51,616 nucleotides of DNA. Origin: a virus. Shown here piece after piece: positions 29,545 to 38,686 of this stretch (positions within the stretch are counted from its first letter, which is position 1; every line of letters starts with the position of its first letter). Where the stretch lies: IMG/VR virus record IMGVR_UViG_3300046313_000435, positions 1-51,616 of that record. One strand, 5' to 3'. The translations under genes were made by a program, and so were the position numbers. The notes below the pieces were generated by a model, which saw nothing but the letters and a program-made list of their open reading frames with translations, ran no database searches and was not told the origin of the DNA.

Positions 29545-30204
29545 TTAGCGATTTAGGGCCTCCATTTCAGCATACTTCCATCTATATCCGCCACACGTAT
29601 GCCTTCCCGACGTTCCTTTGAGTACGCGGCAAATTGTACTTGGACTACGCCTTACGGACAAAGCTGCTTCCTCAAGGCTGTTAAAAATCGCTCCATCACT
29701 CCTAACTACGGAGCGTCTTTTTGATGCTGCAATCTTTTCTCTAATCTCAGAAGAGTGCCTTATCGTACTCGACCATTGCCTTCTGAGTTCTTTTTCTTCT
29801 TGAGTCCATGGTCTTCGCTTACGAGGGATATATGGAGTCTTACCCTTACGTCCAACTTTGTCATAGTATCGCTTTCGCGATTCTGACATTCGCGTTCTCG
29901 CCTCTTCGGAGTACTTGCCGCTCGCTCCCCCTTCTTTCAAGTTATAACCGCCAGGAGCGATGGTGTTGTAAAAGCGAATCCAGTATCTTTCTTTTGTATC
30001 AAGCTCTTCGTTTGTAGATGCAGAATCAATGATCTCAAACGTGAAATTGTCTCGACCATATTTTAAGATGGCTGACTTAATTGCATTTCTCGCAGGACTC
30101 GACTTAGTAGAACAGTGGGATGACCATCGTCTTTTTATCAGCCCACGACATTGGCCAATGTACTTCTTGCCTGAAATTTTGTTCGTGATTGCATAGATGA
30201 CCAT
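29545..30204 (-). CDS. GIY-YIG homing endonuclease
   Basis: A 219-residue protein beginning MVIYAITNKISGKKYIGQ, a degenerate GIY-YIG motif with KRRWSSH supplying the Arg. APGGYNLKEGG and SEEARTRMSESRKRYYD are NUMOD-type DNA-binding segments, and the C-terminus FNSLEEAALSVRRSPSTICR is an IENR1-like HTH. Such free-standing nucleases cut alleles lacking them and spread by repair. It lies between two appendage genes with only about 30 bases of leader, leaving no room for an intron, and overlaps the 5' end of the downstream gene. Confidence 0.85.
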   Translation of the reverse strand: MVIYAITNKISGKKYIGQCRGLIKRRWSSHCSTKSSPARNAIKSAILKYGRDNFTFEIIDSASTNEELDTKERYWIRFYNTIAPGGYNLKEGGASGKYSEEARTRMSESRKRYYDKVGRKGKTPYIPRKRRPWTQEEKELRRQWSSTIRHSSEIREKIAASKRRSVVRSDGAIFNSLEEAALSVRRSPSTICRVLKGTSGRHTCGGYRWKYAEMEALNR

Positions 30205-30236
30205 ATGTCCTAACTAGGGATAACATATCGAAACCA

Positions 30237-31865
30237 TTACGGATTCAAATAATTTCTCTCAATCGGGGCGACCAACGAAATCGCATTAGCTGTCGATCTC
30301 GTTAGTGTTCCAGTCGCGAGTACATATTGCGCTCCAGAGAGCCCGATGGCAACGGCTGTTAGTGGTGCGTCTTCCGCGTCCGACCCTGCACCGCGTTGAA
30401 CGTTAGTGTCATATTCGTACCCAAACGAAACGCTCGATGCTGCACTCACTCTTCCACCCATGCAAACGTAGACCGTTCCACCAGTATCGGCAGTAGAACC
30501 TTCGTTTGCCGCGGTGTTGGCATACGTGAAAGTTGTTGCAGTCGGAACCGAGGCAACTTCAAATGTTCCGTTGTAGCTCGACCCGCCCACGCCTGATACT
30601 TCTACGATGTCACCAATCGCAAGCCCGTGCGATGCCGATGTGGTAATCGTTGTAACATTACTGTTTCGCAGTCTGAATGTAGTTGAGTACGACTCACTGG
30701 ACCTAGGAATGATTGCCGTTGCTGTACCGAAGTCTGCGCCGGTATTAGTCCCAGCATCATCATTGGTGAAGAACACTCGATAAACCGCATTGCTATCACC
30801 CGAAAGAGTTGAGCTGAAATTGAGCGTTAAGTTTGCAGTGTACGGGAATGTTCTCTCGGTATTGGTATTATCGAGAAACGTGATTCTGTTGATATCGGCA
30901 ACTTGGAAGTCGTCGATATACACACCATTTCCACCCGCCTCTGGGTTCGTTGCATACTTGGTCTTTAGAGTATCGCCCACGAACTCAAGTAGCTCAGGAG
31001 CAATCTTACCAACGAGCGAGCTGGCATCAGCATCAATGTCGGTTGTTCTTCGGAGACTCCACTGAACGAACTCGTAAATCTGCTCTGCTGTTCCCGCGTT
31101 ACCGTCGATGATGATACCGAAGTTACGAGAAACACCGCCGATTACTCTGGCCTGAGCTGAGTTGTAAAAGGTTATACTCATCCCATCGTATGGAGCAATG
31201 TCGGCCACGTTGTTAGAGTCGGCATCGATAGCAACATCCGCTGCTGTAATCTTAATGTCGGCTGAAGTGGCGAGCGGAAAACGATAAACCTGGTAGGTCA
31301 TCGTTGTTACACCGATTGCTGTGAGGTCAGAGGTTGCGTACTTGTCGCCTTGCTCTCTTGCGAAGAGCTTCATGTAGGAGCGAGTGTCAACGGGGCCGGT
31401 GCTGTTGTAAACCTGCACGGCTTGATTGACTACGCCAGTGAGTACGAAGTTAGTGGTAGCAGCCCCCGAAACGGTCTGGTAGTAAACCTGCGTACCGGTC
31501 TCAAGAGAACCGAGAGTTACGACGCCGGCATATTCTGCTGTGGTTGTTCCAGAGGCATTTACTTCTTGCCATCCGCCCGTTCTGATTAGCTGCCTTGTCG
31601 TAGTATCGTTCCAGTTCCATCCGTTATTCCGTGAGGATACACCGATCTGCATCGCCTCATCAGTAATCGGAGTCATCGGGAAGTCGTACTTAATCAGCGA
31701 GGCATCAGTTCTCCACTCTTCTTTCAAGAAAGAGTAAACCGCCTTGAGAGTAACGCCGTCAGTAGAAAGGTTGCCGGCAATAGCAAGATCGATAGTCTTT
31801 GCCGAAGTGTCGATGGTTACTTCAGTAGCTTGATTTAAGAGATCCGGGTCGCTGATTAGTGCCAT
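30237..31865 (-). CDS. Tail appendage protein, 542 aa
   Basis: Beta-rich structural protein starting MALISDPDLLNQATEVTID. The N-terminal 200 residues contain AVYSFLKEEWRTDASLIKYD and WNWNDTTTRQLIRTGGWQE; the later half is Ser/Thr/Gly-rich. The C-terminus IERNYLNP parallels QYLNP of the 899-residue protein, suggesting a shared assembly or attachment tag. It is the last gene before the homing endonuclease. A baseplate or fibre component by context. Confidence 0.65.
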   Translation of the reverse strand: MALISDPDLLNQATEVTIDTSAKTIDLAIAGNLSTDGVTLKAVYSFLKEEWRTDASLIKYDFPMTPITDEAMQIGVSSRNNGWNWNDTTTRQLIRTGGWQEVNASGTTTAEYAGVVTLGSLETGTQVYYQTVSGAATTNFVLTGVVNQAVQVYNSTGPVDTRSYMKLFAREQGDKYATSDLTAIGVTTMTYQVYRFPLATSADIKITAADVAIDADSNNVADIAPYDGMSITFYNSAQARVIGGVSRNFGIIIDGNAGTAEQIYEFVQWSLRRTTDIDADASSLVGKIAPELLEFVGDTLKTKYATNPEAGGNGVYIDDFQVADINRITFLDNTNTERTFPYTANLTLNFSSTLSGDSNAVYRVFFTNDDAGTNTGADFGTATAIIPRSSESYSTTFRLRNSNVTTITTSASHGLAIGDIVEVSGVGGSSYNGTFEVASVPTATTFTYANTAANEGSTADTGGTVYVCMGGRVSAASSVSFGYEYDTNVQRGAGSDAEDAPLTAVAIGLSGAQYVLATGTLTRSTANAISLVAPIERNYLNP

Positions 31866-31868
31866 GGC

Positions 31869-32177
31869 TTATTCTGTTCCTTCTAGCGAAATAATATCCT
31901 CGTAGCTCTTCCCCAAAAGCCTTGCGAAGTTCCGAGTATCCACTTCATTCGATGCATAGGCACTTTGCTTTACGCCGTGCGGGTCGCCAACATCCCATCG
32001 TTCTGGGAACAGGCTCCATCCAGGGAAGTTGGGGAGCTTTTCATACTTTGCTTTCAAGGCAACAAGCTCAGGGGTCATCTCAACCATCTCGCCCTCGACC
32101 TTTCTGCGAATAGCAAAAAGCTTCTGCTTGAGTGCCCTTCTTTCGTTTCTTGCTTCTGCGTAGCTTAGTTCTGCCAT
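31869..32177 (-). CDS. 102-aa charged protein, possible tail assembly factor
   Basis: Starts MAELSYAEARNERRALKQKL and is mainly helical and charged, unlike its beta-rich neighbours. The second half includes FPGWSLFPERWDVGDPHG. Placed between two appendage genes with a 4-base gap on one side. It may be a chaperone or linker for the 542-residue protein; no family recognised. Confidence 0.5.
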   Translation of the reverse strand: MAELSYAEARNERRALKQKLFAIRRKVEGEMVEMTPELVALKAKYEKLPNFPGWSLFPERWDVGDPHGVKQSAYASNEVDTRNFARLLGKSYEDIISLEGTE

Positions 32178-32182
32178 GGTTG

Positions 32183-32626
32183 TTAGCTGTAAGTTAGGCT
32201 TGCTCGATTGTCCCAGATGTTGTCAAAAGCCTCATCACCATCGGCGAAAAGTACGTTCCCCGACGCGTTAGTCATTCGCTTGATGCGCCAAACGGCAGAG
32301 GCCGCAGAGGCTCCAGGAGTAGAATACCCCAGATAGGTGTAGGTCGTCACCTCGTCAATTCTTATCGTTTGCTCGCCTGAGCCCGGCTGCTCGTATATGA
32401 CCATGAGGTCGTCGGCATCGTCCATCGCGGTGGTGTCATAGTCCAAGGTGAGAACGTTTGCTGCGAGTGCTCCGCCCTTCAATGGGGCATTGAACTGATA
32501 AATGATAACACCGTCGGTTAGGTTCGTTATGAGCTTAAAGCCTTCAATCGTCAAAGAGGGTAGCCCCGATATGGTTACGGTCCTTGCAGAGGCATCGAAG
32601 GTGTAGGAGCTCGATGCGACAATCAT
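32183..32626 (-). CDS. Tail appendage protein, 147 aa
   Basis: ATG at 32626 overlaps the upstream TGA. The start MIVASSSYTFDASARTVTIS and the middle DDADDLMVIYEQPG are typical of small beta-rich virion proteins placed near receptor-binding genes. It ends with FDNIWDNRASLTYS. Structural protein by context. Confidence 0.55.
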   Translation of the reverse strand: MIVASSSYTFDASARTVTISGLPSLTIEGFKLITNLTDGVIIYQFNAPLKGGALAANVLTLDYDTTAMDDADDLMVIYEQPGSGEQTIRIDEVTTYTYLGYSTPGASAASAVWRIKRMTNASGNVLFADGDEAFDNIWDNRASLTYS

Positions 32627-32919
32627 AGCGATACCGCCATGGCTATGATTAGGTCTTCGTCCGAACCGCTACCTGCTGGTCCTTGAGCACCCTCTGGGCC
32701 TTGAGTGCCGACGGTCACAACGGAGATAGAGTCCTCGACAATCGCTACGGTATCGGTACTTGTTAGGGTGACAACACTAATAGCGTTAGACTCCGAAATG
32801 CTTATAGTTCCCGAATCCACCTCGATAACCGAAACCACCGGGGTAGAGACAACGATAGTGCTCCCGGTAACAGTTACCGTAGAAACGTTATCGCTTTCGG
32901 TGACAACGGTATCGGTCAT
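32623..32919 (-). CDS. Val/Thr/Ser-repeat virion protein with collagen-like end
   Basis: A 98-residue protein made of alternating Val/Ser/Thr stretches (STVTVTGSTIVVSTPVVSVI) with strong beta propensity, then GPEGAQGPAG, a short collagen-like Gly-x-y run, and a hydrophobic tail. Low-complexity beta stretches plus collagen-like repeats occur in trimeric fibre stalks. It is coupled to the next gene by overlap. Confidence 0.55.
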   Translation of the reverse strand: MTDTVVTESDNVSTVTVTGSTIVVSTPVVSVIEVDSGTISISESNAISVVTLTSTDTVAIVEDSISVVTVGTQGPEGAQGPAGSGSDEDLIIAMAVSL

Positions 32920-33270
32920 TTAGCGGGTTATCTCCCGAGCAACCGTAAAGTTGCCTTTCATGAGCTTCTTTACTCGACCAGCCCCCGAGATCAGCTCAAG
33001 GTCATACCGAAATATCCCAATGGGAAGTGCGGCCATATCAGTCGGAGAAACATCAAACGTTATTGTGCCGGCAACACCGCCCAATGAAATTCTAGAGTTC
33101 TCCGTGGTGCACTCAAGTAGTGTAGCAGTCGCGTCCTCCGACCGCCTTACCTGCATTCTTGCTGTATAGCCAGTTAGGTTGACTAGTGCCCCCGCCGCAT
33201 CGGTCCACGTTAGAACCTTATCGAAGTTCTCTCCTTGCTCTATTTCAAGATCGTAAACCCCAGCACCCAT
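32920..33270 (-). CDS. Baseplate upper-protein-like, 116 aa
   Basis: Begins MGAGVYDLEIEQGENFDKVL, followed by LTGYTARMQVRRSEDATATL and YDLELISGAGRVKKLMKGN. This pattern (EqG..f ... dLTGy.armqiR ... YDLEl....G.V..l..G) is widespread in siphovirus tails, with similarity to the N-terminal BppU-type domain. It probably anchors fibres to the baseplate. Confidence 0.65.
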   Translation of the reverse strand: MGAGVYDLEIEQGENFDKVLTWTDAAGALVNLTGYTARMQVRRSEDATATLLECTTENSRISLGGVAGTITFDVSPTDMAALPIGIFRYDLELISGAGRVKKLMKGNFTVAREITR

Positions 33271-33277
33271 TGGCCTC

Positions 33278-34132
33278 CTATACGTTCTCTAACGCTGCAA
33301 CTCTAGCCTCAAGGATTTGAATCGACTTAACCAGCCGGCCAATGAGGAACGAAGCATCAACGCCCTGATAAATAGGGTCGCCCTCAGCGGTCACAGCATC
33401 CTTGGTCCCAGTTACCGCATGAGGCACAACCATCGCTAGTTCATGGGCAATAAAGCCATCCGATAATTGCTCAGTCCCCTTCCACTTAAAACTCACCGGA
33501 CGCATGGCGAGAACATCCTCAAGAGCACTGTCCCCCATCTCCTCAACATCCTCTTTAAGCCTGTGGTCAGAGGTGGTGTTGTAAGCAACGGCGGTGTTTG
33601 AGTTGTTGGTAATACTCCCCCGGAAGGTGCCGCCGGAGAGGAATCCGTGATACACCGCGCCGTTGACCGAGCCAGTATCGTTTGTACCGTACCCACCCAC
33701 CGAGTTACCGTCAAAGTCGAGTGAGCTTAAAGCACCATTCCGCTGTGTTGTGGTGTTGAAATAAGAAAGCCCAGACCCTGAGAACTGAGCCTGCTGCACG
33801 CCGTTCACAAGGATCTGGACTGACTGACCTGTTACTGCATTGATCTCAGTGTTGTTTGACGAGTCAACCCTCATCACGTCCAATCCCGCATTGTCCGCAG
33901 CATTTCGCCATTGCAGCCACGCGGCATTGGCAAGAACTAAGTTAAGCGAAGTCCAGGCACTACCATTCCACTTCTGAAATACAAACTTGCTTGTCTCGTG
34001 CTGAATTGCTCCCGTGGGGACGTTAGTATCCCCCGAGAAATCCATCTTGGCACATGAGGCAACGAGCGCCCTAATTGTGGACAAAATACCAGAGTATAGA
34101 GAGGTGTTGGTTGGGTCATTAAAGCTGGTCAT
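33278..34132 (-). CDS. Tail fibre with S74 chaperone domain
   Basis: A 284-residue protein. The C-terminal 100 residues contain SDHRLKEDVEEMGDSALEDV, SFKWKG and GFIAHELAMVVPHAVTG, the peptidase S74 / intramolecular chaperone signature (S-D-x-R-x-K). It trimerizes the fibre and then cleaves itself off at the serine. The N-terminal part is beta-rich and binds the tail. Close to the tail-tip gene, as expected of a host-binding fibre. Confidence 0.85.
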   Translation of the reverse strand: MTSFNDPTNTSLYSGILSTIRALVASCAKMDFSGDTNVPTGAIQHETSKFVFQKWNGSAWTSLNLVLANAAWLQWRNAADNAGLDVMRVDSSNNTEINAVTGQSVQILVNGVQQAQFSGSGLSYFNTTTQRNGALSSLDFDGNSVGGYGTNDTGSVNGAVYHGFLSGGTFRGSITNNSNTAVAYNTTSDHRLKEDVEEMGDSALEDVLAMRPVSFKWKGTEQLSDGFIAHELAMVVPHAVTGTKDAVTAEGDPIYQGVDASFLIGRLVKSIQILEARVAALENV

Positions 34133-34148
34133 ATGTCACTATCCTATA

Positions 34149-37100
34149 TTACAAAACGGCTTGCACGCCACGCACGTTCCATCGCACATCACCGTTGGCC
34201 CTTGCCCCCGCTGAGTTAAACAAAAGAACCTTAAACGTTGTCGGGTTAGCTGTGTCTGTGAAGTCCACAACCGGCTTAAGCTCTGTTGTTCCTTGAGGGG
34301 TTACAACAATGGCCGACACGTCCAGAAAGCTCTTTGTAAAGCTAATGGTCGTACCACCCGAGTCAGCAGCAAGTACCGAAGAGGTTCCTGAGTCGGTTAT
34401 CTCCTTGACCTGCACACTCAAAGTAACCTCGGTAACCACTACCCAATCGAGCGTAGTCTCGGGGGTGGCTGTAATAGTCAGCTTGAGATAGCGATAGTTC
34501 GACGGAGTGACTCTCCTAATGCCAACCTGCCCATCAATCCAAGGGTCGCCCGATGTCTCTCTCCAAGAGACCATAGCCACGGTCTGAATGCCCGATCCAA
34601 AGGCTATGTAATCGAAGTTCACAACGGTCTGGGGGAGTACTTCGGTCATGTCGATAATGACCGACATGGTGCCCGTTAGGCCGTCATTAGGCTGAAGCCA
34701 ATAGGTAAGGCCGATATCAATTAGGCCCTGCACGGTCGTAACCATGTTGTCGATGAAATGGTCTTCAAACGTTTGGGCTGAGTCAGCCGGCATCCACACT
34801 GAGTCATCGGTGGTGGTGAATGTGGCTGTCCCCGAACCACCCGTTATAGGCTCTAAGTAGTACGAGTACGGGAAATCAATAAAGTCCTGAATCGTATCGA
34901 ACCCATTCCCCACAAAATGCTGGTCCCAGGTTAGCTCTGAATTTGCCGCAGCTTCAATGGAGAACGTTTCGGCAGTGTAAAGACCGTTCGTAATACTTGC
35001 TGTTGAGAGGTCAGCACTGGGGTTAGCTCTAAGAGTAAAGTCCGGTGGTTCATAAATGCTGGCTGACACATCCCCTGTTGCCCCCTGATTCCCCGCAATA
35101 TCGAAGGGAACCACTAAGTAAATATAGGTTCCCGAGAGTAACTCAACATATGTGGCAAATGTTCCGCTGGTCCTACCGACTTCAGTTAGGCTGTTGGTGT
35201 CCTGCCGAATTACGATGTAGTAATCCACGGGGAAGGTGGATGTAGCGGGGGGCTGCCACCGGATTAAAACGCTACTATCAATCTGACTGACTGAAACATT
35301 CTGAGGAGCAGAAGGGGCTGCTACCGTGAGATCCGAACTAAGATCGGTAGTTGAGTAGTTCCCCGTCGTGTCGACTGCCTTAATGCGGAATCTGTACGTG
35401 CCGGCCAGAAAGCTATCCTGATAAAACCTATCCGCAGTGACCCGAGCTAGAACGGCGCAATCTGCCCACGCTTGAGCCGTGGTCCCGTACCGTACCTCGT
35501 ACTCCCTAACATCAAGGTCACTTACTTTGGTCCAACGAAACAGAAGCCCAAAGCCATCAATCACAGCAGTAAATACCGACATATTAGCGGGGGCTGCCGT
35601 TTTGCCGATAACCGTGTGCCCCGTTACCGTCACCCAGCTACCCGTGGCGTTCATGGCAGAAACTGCCCTGATTCTCACGTCGTAGTTCTGGCCGTCCTGC
35701 ACATCGAGAATGTAGGTATTTACGCTACTGCCGATAACGCTAGTTGAATTCTGCCAATCGCTATCGACTGACCGCTTAAACTGAATCTCGTACCGCCCAC
35801 CGTTAACCACGAAAGCGTCAGGCGAGGCCGTCCAGGATGCGTACAGGCGAGCGAATACGGTGCCGTCCTGCCTCACGTATAGGTAGTCCGTCCCCGACGC
35901 TAGAGAGAGCCCCGTGGGGTCCGATACGCTGTACGGGTCCGGTAGGTTCGTATTCGGTGCAACGTCAAAAGTAGTCTCGTTCCCAGTGTTCCAATCGTAA
36001 ACGCCCGCCGCCGTTTCTTGCAATGTTAGGCGAACAGCAAAATAGGGGTTCCCTTGATTGTCTTGCTCAATCAACAACGCCGACCGCATGACTTCAAAGA
36101 CTTTCGAGGACCATCCAAATCGGTCGTAGGTTACTGCTACCCACTCGCCCGGTTCTGCTTGGTAGGCATCCATTCTTGCGGTAAACTCTACTAGTATTCC
36201 CTGCCTTGTTGCTTCAAGTTCAATCTTGGCAATTCTCTGAGCTGTAGCTGCCGACCGAACCATTGAAAAAGTTAGGTCTTCGTAAATAACAGTACCGCCA
36301 TCTTCAGTAACGTAGGTCGAGTTTCTTACCGCTGGAAAGTCAGACTCTTCTTGATCGTTTTGCGTAGAGACGAATGTTCCTCGAACCGCATTGAAGTTAT
36401 CGGCACGAGGGGTCTTTGTAACAAGTTCAATATCGCTAAGAATCATGTCGGCTGTAATCGTCAGAACAGTTGACGGCCTTGCTTTGCCAACTATGAGGCT
36501 GAACTTTCCTTCGACGTATGCAAGCCTCGCGTGCATTGCAGCTAGCATGTCTTCAATAACTACGCCCGGTGATGCGTCAGTGCCGAAATGAGTATTGATG
36601 AGATAGCGATTCTCGGTTCCTCCGCCGGCTAGAGCTATACTATCCTCGCAGTCGTTAACCGCCTGGTCCATTCGAGTCGCATTGAAATCAGAGTCTGCTA
36701 GTCCCAGCCCCCACCGAGTATTCCTCATGTAGTTGTAAAGAACGATTGCAGCGTTCTGAGCACCGGGGGAGTTTGTGTCAGTCCTCGGGTCGTTCATGTT
36801 GTATGGACCGTTCACCCGAAAGGTAATGTCTGGTACCCCGTCCTTGAAGACAGTTTCGTTCCACTTAAATCTGAAGTACACATGCGCGTGCCCTCGCTGC
36901 CTGTGATTGCTTGTCCACTTTGCGTTAACTGGGTTGAGATCGTCCGTACCATCGCCTACTGGTACGCTCAATGCCGACTGACCATCTGAGCCGTAGTTAA
37001 TCTGCATCTTCACTAAGCCGGCAAAAGTACCAGTGCCAAGCACGAGCCCAGTCGGACGCGAGGTGAGCGATGTATCCCACGTCATTGCGATGTTATTGAA

Positions 37101-37442
37101 ATACACATACTCGATGTAGTTAATCTCGTGAGCGGCGAGAGTAACAATCATGTGCAGGTAGAGATCTTTTTGATCCGCCGGGGCGCTCGTGTGAATGAAT
37201 GTGATCGTTCCACCAATATCGACTTGCCCGAAGACAATCTGCCAAGGAGTGTTAGTATCCGTGCCGGCTTGCTCTTTACCCCGTAGGTAGCGATTGAGGT
37301 CTCGACGCTTTCGCATCTTAGCGACACGTTGCCGAAGGCTGTTCTTATCCGTTGGAAGATTGCGCTTACTGAGGTACTTGAACGCCTGATCGTTCTCTGC
37401 CTTTGTAATAGGCCCGAGCCCAAGCCAATAATTACCGGCCAT
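34149..37442 (-). CDS. Tail tip attachment protein (J-like)
   Basis: ATG at 37442 (MAGNYWLGLGP); the frame extends further upstream into the preceding gene. The 1097-residue protein has a J-like N-terminal half (INYIEYVYFNNI; DITFRVNGPYNMNDPRTD; PSTVLTITADMI) and at least two fibronectin-III-like domains (KTAAPANMSVFTAVIDGFGL; APSAPQNVSVSQI). The C-terminal part is beta-rich and likely binds the receptor. It is the central tail-tip protein and follows the two small tail assembly genes. Confidence 0.82.
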   Translation of the reverse strand: MAGNYWLGLGPITKAENDQAFKYLSKRNLPTDKNSLRQRVAKMRKRRDLNRYLRGKEQAGTDTNTPWQIVFGQVDIGGTITFIHTSAPADQKDLYLHMIVTLAAHEINYIEYVYFNNIAMTWDTSLTSRPTGLVLGTGTFAGLVKMQINYGSDGQSALSVPVGDGTDDLNPVNAKWTSNHRQRGHAHVYFRFKWNETVFKDGVPDITFRVNGPYNMNDPRTDTNSPGAQNAAIVLYNYMRNTRWGLGLADSDFNATRMDQAVNDCEDSIALAGGGTENRYLINTHFGTDASPGVVIEDMLAAMHARLAYVEGKFSLIVGKARPSTVLTITADMILSDIELVTKTPRADNFNAVRGTFVSTQNDQEESDFPAVRNSTYVTEDGGTVIYEDLTFSMVRSAATAQRIAKIELEATRQGILVEFTARMDAYQAEPGEWVAVTYDRFGWSSKVFEVMRSALLIEQDNQGNPYFAVRLTLQETAAGVYDWNTGNETTFDVAPNTNLPDPYSVSDPTGLSLASGTDYLYVRQDGTVFARLYASWTASPDAFVVNGGRYEIQFKRSVDSDWQNSTSVIGSSVNTYILDVQDGQNYDVRIRAVSAMNATGSWVTVTGHTVIGKTAAPANMSVFTAVIDGFGLLFRWTKVSDLDVREYEVRYGTTAQAWADCAVLARVTADRFYQDSFLAGTYRFRIKAVDTTGNYSTTDLSSDLTVAAPSAPQNVSVSQIDSSVLIRWQPPATSTFPVDYYIVIRQDTNSLTEVGRTSGTFATYVELLSGTYIYLVVPFDIAGNQGATGDVSASIYEPPDFTLRANPSADLSTASITNGLYTAETFSIEAAANSELTWDQHFVGNGFDTIQDFIDFPYSYYLEPITGGSGTATFTTTDDSVWMPADSAQTFEDHFIDNMVTTVQGLIDIGLTYWLQPNDGLTGTMSVIIDMTEVLPQTVVNFDYIAFGSGIQTVAMVSWRETSGDPWIDGQVGIRRVTPSNYRYLKLTITATPETTLDWVVVTEVTLSVQVKEITDSGTSSVLAADSGGTTISFTKSFLDVSAIVVTPQGTTELKPVVDFTDTANPTTFKVLLFNSAGARANGDVRWNVRGVQAVL

Positions 37443-38070
37443 TGCTCCCCCTCTTTGGACTACCCTTGTTCGGAGTCGGCTTATTCTTATTGCCTTTGTT
37501 TTGCTTCTCTTTCTTTCCACCCCACTGACCGCTCCAATTCGATGCGGCCACTACATACTCAAAGCCCGTATCACCGGGGAAGATGTCCTGTTGTGAATCG
37601 TGGGTCCATCTCCCCTCGCGTGGCTTGTCCATATCGACGAGAACAGATTCGTAGGTAAGACGAGCGACGGTCTGGTCCGCTGCTTCGCTTATTTCAGCGT
37701 GAGAGTAACCGCCTTGCCACCAGAGATATGGGTTAGCAATAACGCCGCCCGAGGAGTCAAGGAATCCGATGTACAGTCGGCCCATACCCCCCTGTTTTTG
37801 GTCGCTCAAGAGCAAGGAAACCAAAGCCGATGAAATACCAGAGAGAACAATCGTCATATCGACCGCTTCTAGCTCTCCTGTTTCATCACCGCCCTCGATA
37901 CCGCTGAACCATCCATTACCGAGCCACGTTAAACTGTCCCAAGTGAGATCTCCGTAACCGTTCCAAAGCCTTAGCGTGCTACTCGCGAAGTCACTAGAAA
38001 AGAAAACGATTGGCCGATTACTTGCCGCCGATGCTTCTGCAATGAATCCAGCAGTGAGGTTCCTCGGCAC
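37432..38070 (-). CDS. Minor tail protein, 212 aa
   Basis: GTG at 38070, nine bases after GGAGG and directly past the upstream stop, is the best start. PRNLTAGFIAEASAASNRPI, then LRLWNGYGDLTWDSLTWLGN and PYLWWQGGYS, match a tail protein that commonly lies between tape measure and tip genes (DUF2163-like). The C-terminus is very basic and low in complexity (KKEKQNKGNKNKPTPNKG). Tail-tip assembly role. Confidence 0.65.
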   Translation of the reverse strand: MPRNLTAGFIAEASAASNRPIVFFSSDFASSTLRLWNGYGDLTWDSLTWLGNGWFSGIEGGDETGELEAVDMTIVLSGISSALVSLLLSDQKQGGMGRLYIGFLDSSGGVIANPYLWWQGGYSHAEISEAADQTVARLTYESVLVDMDKPREGRWTHDSQQDIFPGDTGFEYVVAASNWSGQWGGKKEKQNKGNKNKPTPNKGSPKRGSNGR

Positions 38071-38071
38071 G

Positions 38072-38686
38072 TTAAATCGCCTCCACTGCCGCAAACGATA
38101 TGGAGTAAATTAACTCTCGGTCAAGCTCGTGAATCTTAACCTCGGAATCAGCAAGCCTGAATAGTCCTACTGTGTTGCTTGTGATGATGGTCGCATTGTC
38201 CGCTGGGCTTTCTCTAAGGCGTGGCCAAATGTCGAGCGTAGTTTGCCCCGAGCCGTTAGTGTTGTGGTCGCTTAATACCTTGTAAAGCCTCTGCCCCACT
38301 TGAATGTAGTCACCCTTCTTTAGAATGTTTGTTGCGCTGTTAGTCCACCCATCAGTTGCAAGCGTGTTGCCCGTCTGACCGGCCCCGTTCACTAGTGGTG
38401 TACCAGTTGCTAGCCCCAGTGGTGTTTTGCCCATCGGGTCACCCATGAGGAATGTGCCGTAGGTACCCATGAGTGAGGCGAGAAACGCCATCCAGGGTTC
38501 CACATCCGCTCTACTAACAGCTGCACCGACGGCCACTTCTGCCGACCATAGCTGCCCCTGATGCTGTTGGGCTTGTGTAGCAAACGTGAATGGGCTTCTC
38601 GTCATTCCGACCACGTTGAAGTTGGTCCAAGAGAATCGCTCAATGCCCACTGAAGTTGGAAGGGATAGAGGGTAGCTTATCGTCAT
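38072..38686 (-). CDS. Minor tail / distal tail protein, 204 aa
   Basis: Starts MTISYPLSLPTSVGIERFSW, with GQLWSAEVAVGAAVSRADVE and a late HELDRELIYSISFAAVEAI end. This is a recurring siphovirus tail protein immediately downstream of the tape measure gene. The ATG overlaps the tape measure stop by four bases. Distal tail (Dit-like) or initiator function is likely from position. Confidence 0.65.
   Translation of the reverse strand: MTISYPLSLPTSVGIERFSWTNFNVVGMTRSPFTFATQAQQHQGQLWSAEVAVGAAVSRADVEPWMAFLASLMGTYGTFLMGDPMGKTPLGLATGTPLVNGAGQTGNTLATDGWTNSATNILKKGDYIQVGQRLYKVLSDHNTNGSGQTTLDIWPRLRESPADNATIITSNTVGLFRLADSEVKIHELDRELIYSISFAAVEAI

Noticed and set aside
29545-30204. Endonuclease gene as part of a self-splicing intron
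   Set aside because: Only about 30 bases separate it from the upstream gene and it overlaps the downstream coding sequence, so there is no space for a catalytic intron RNA.
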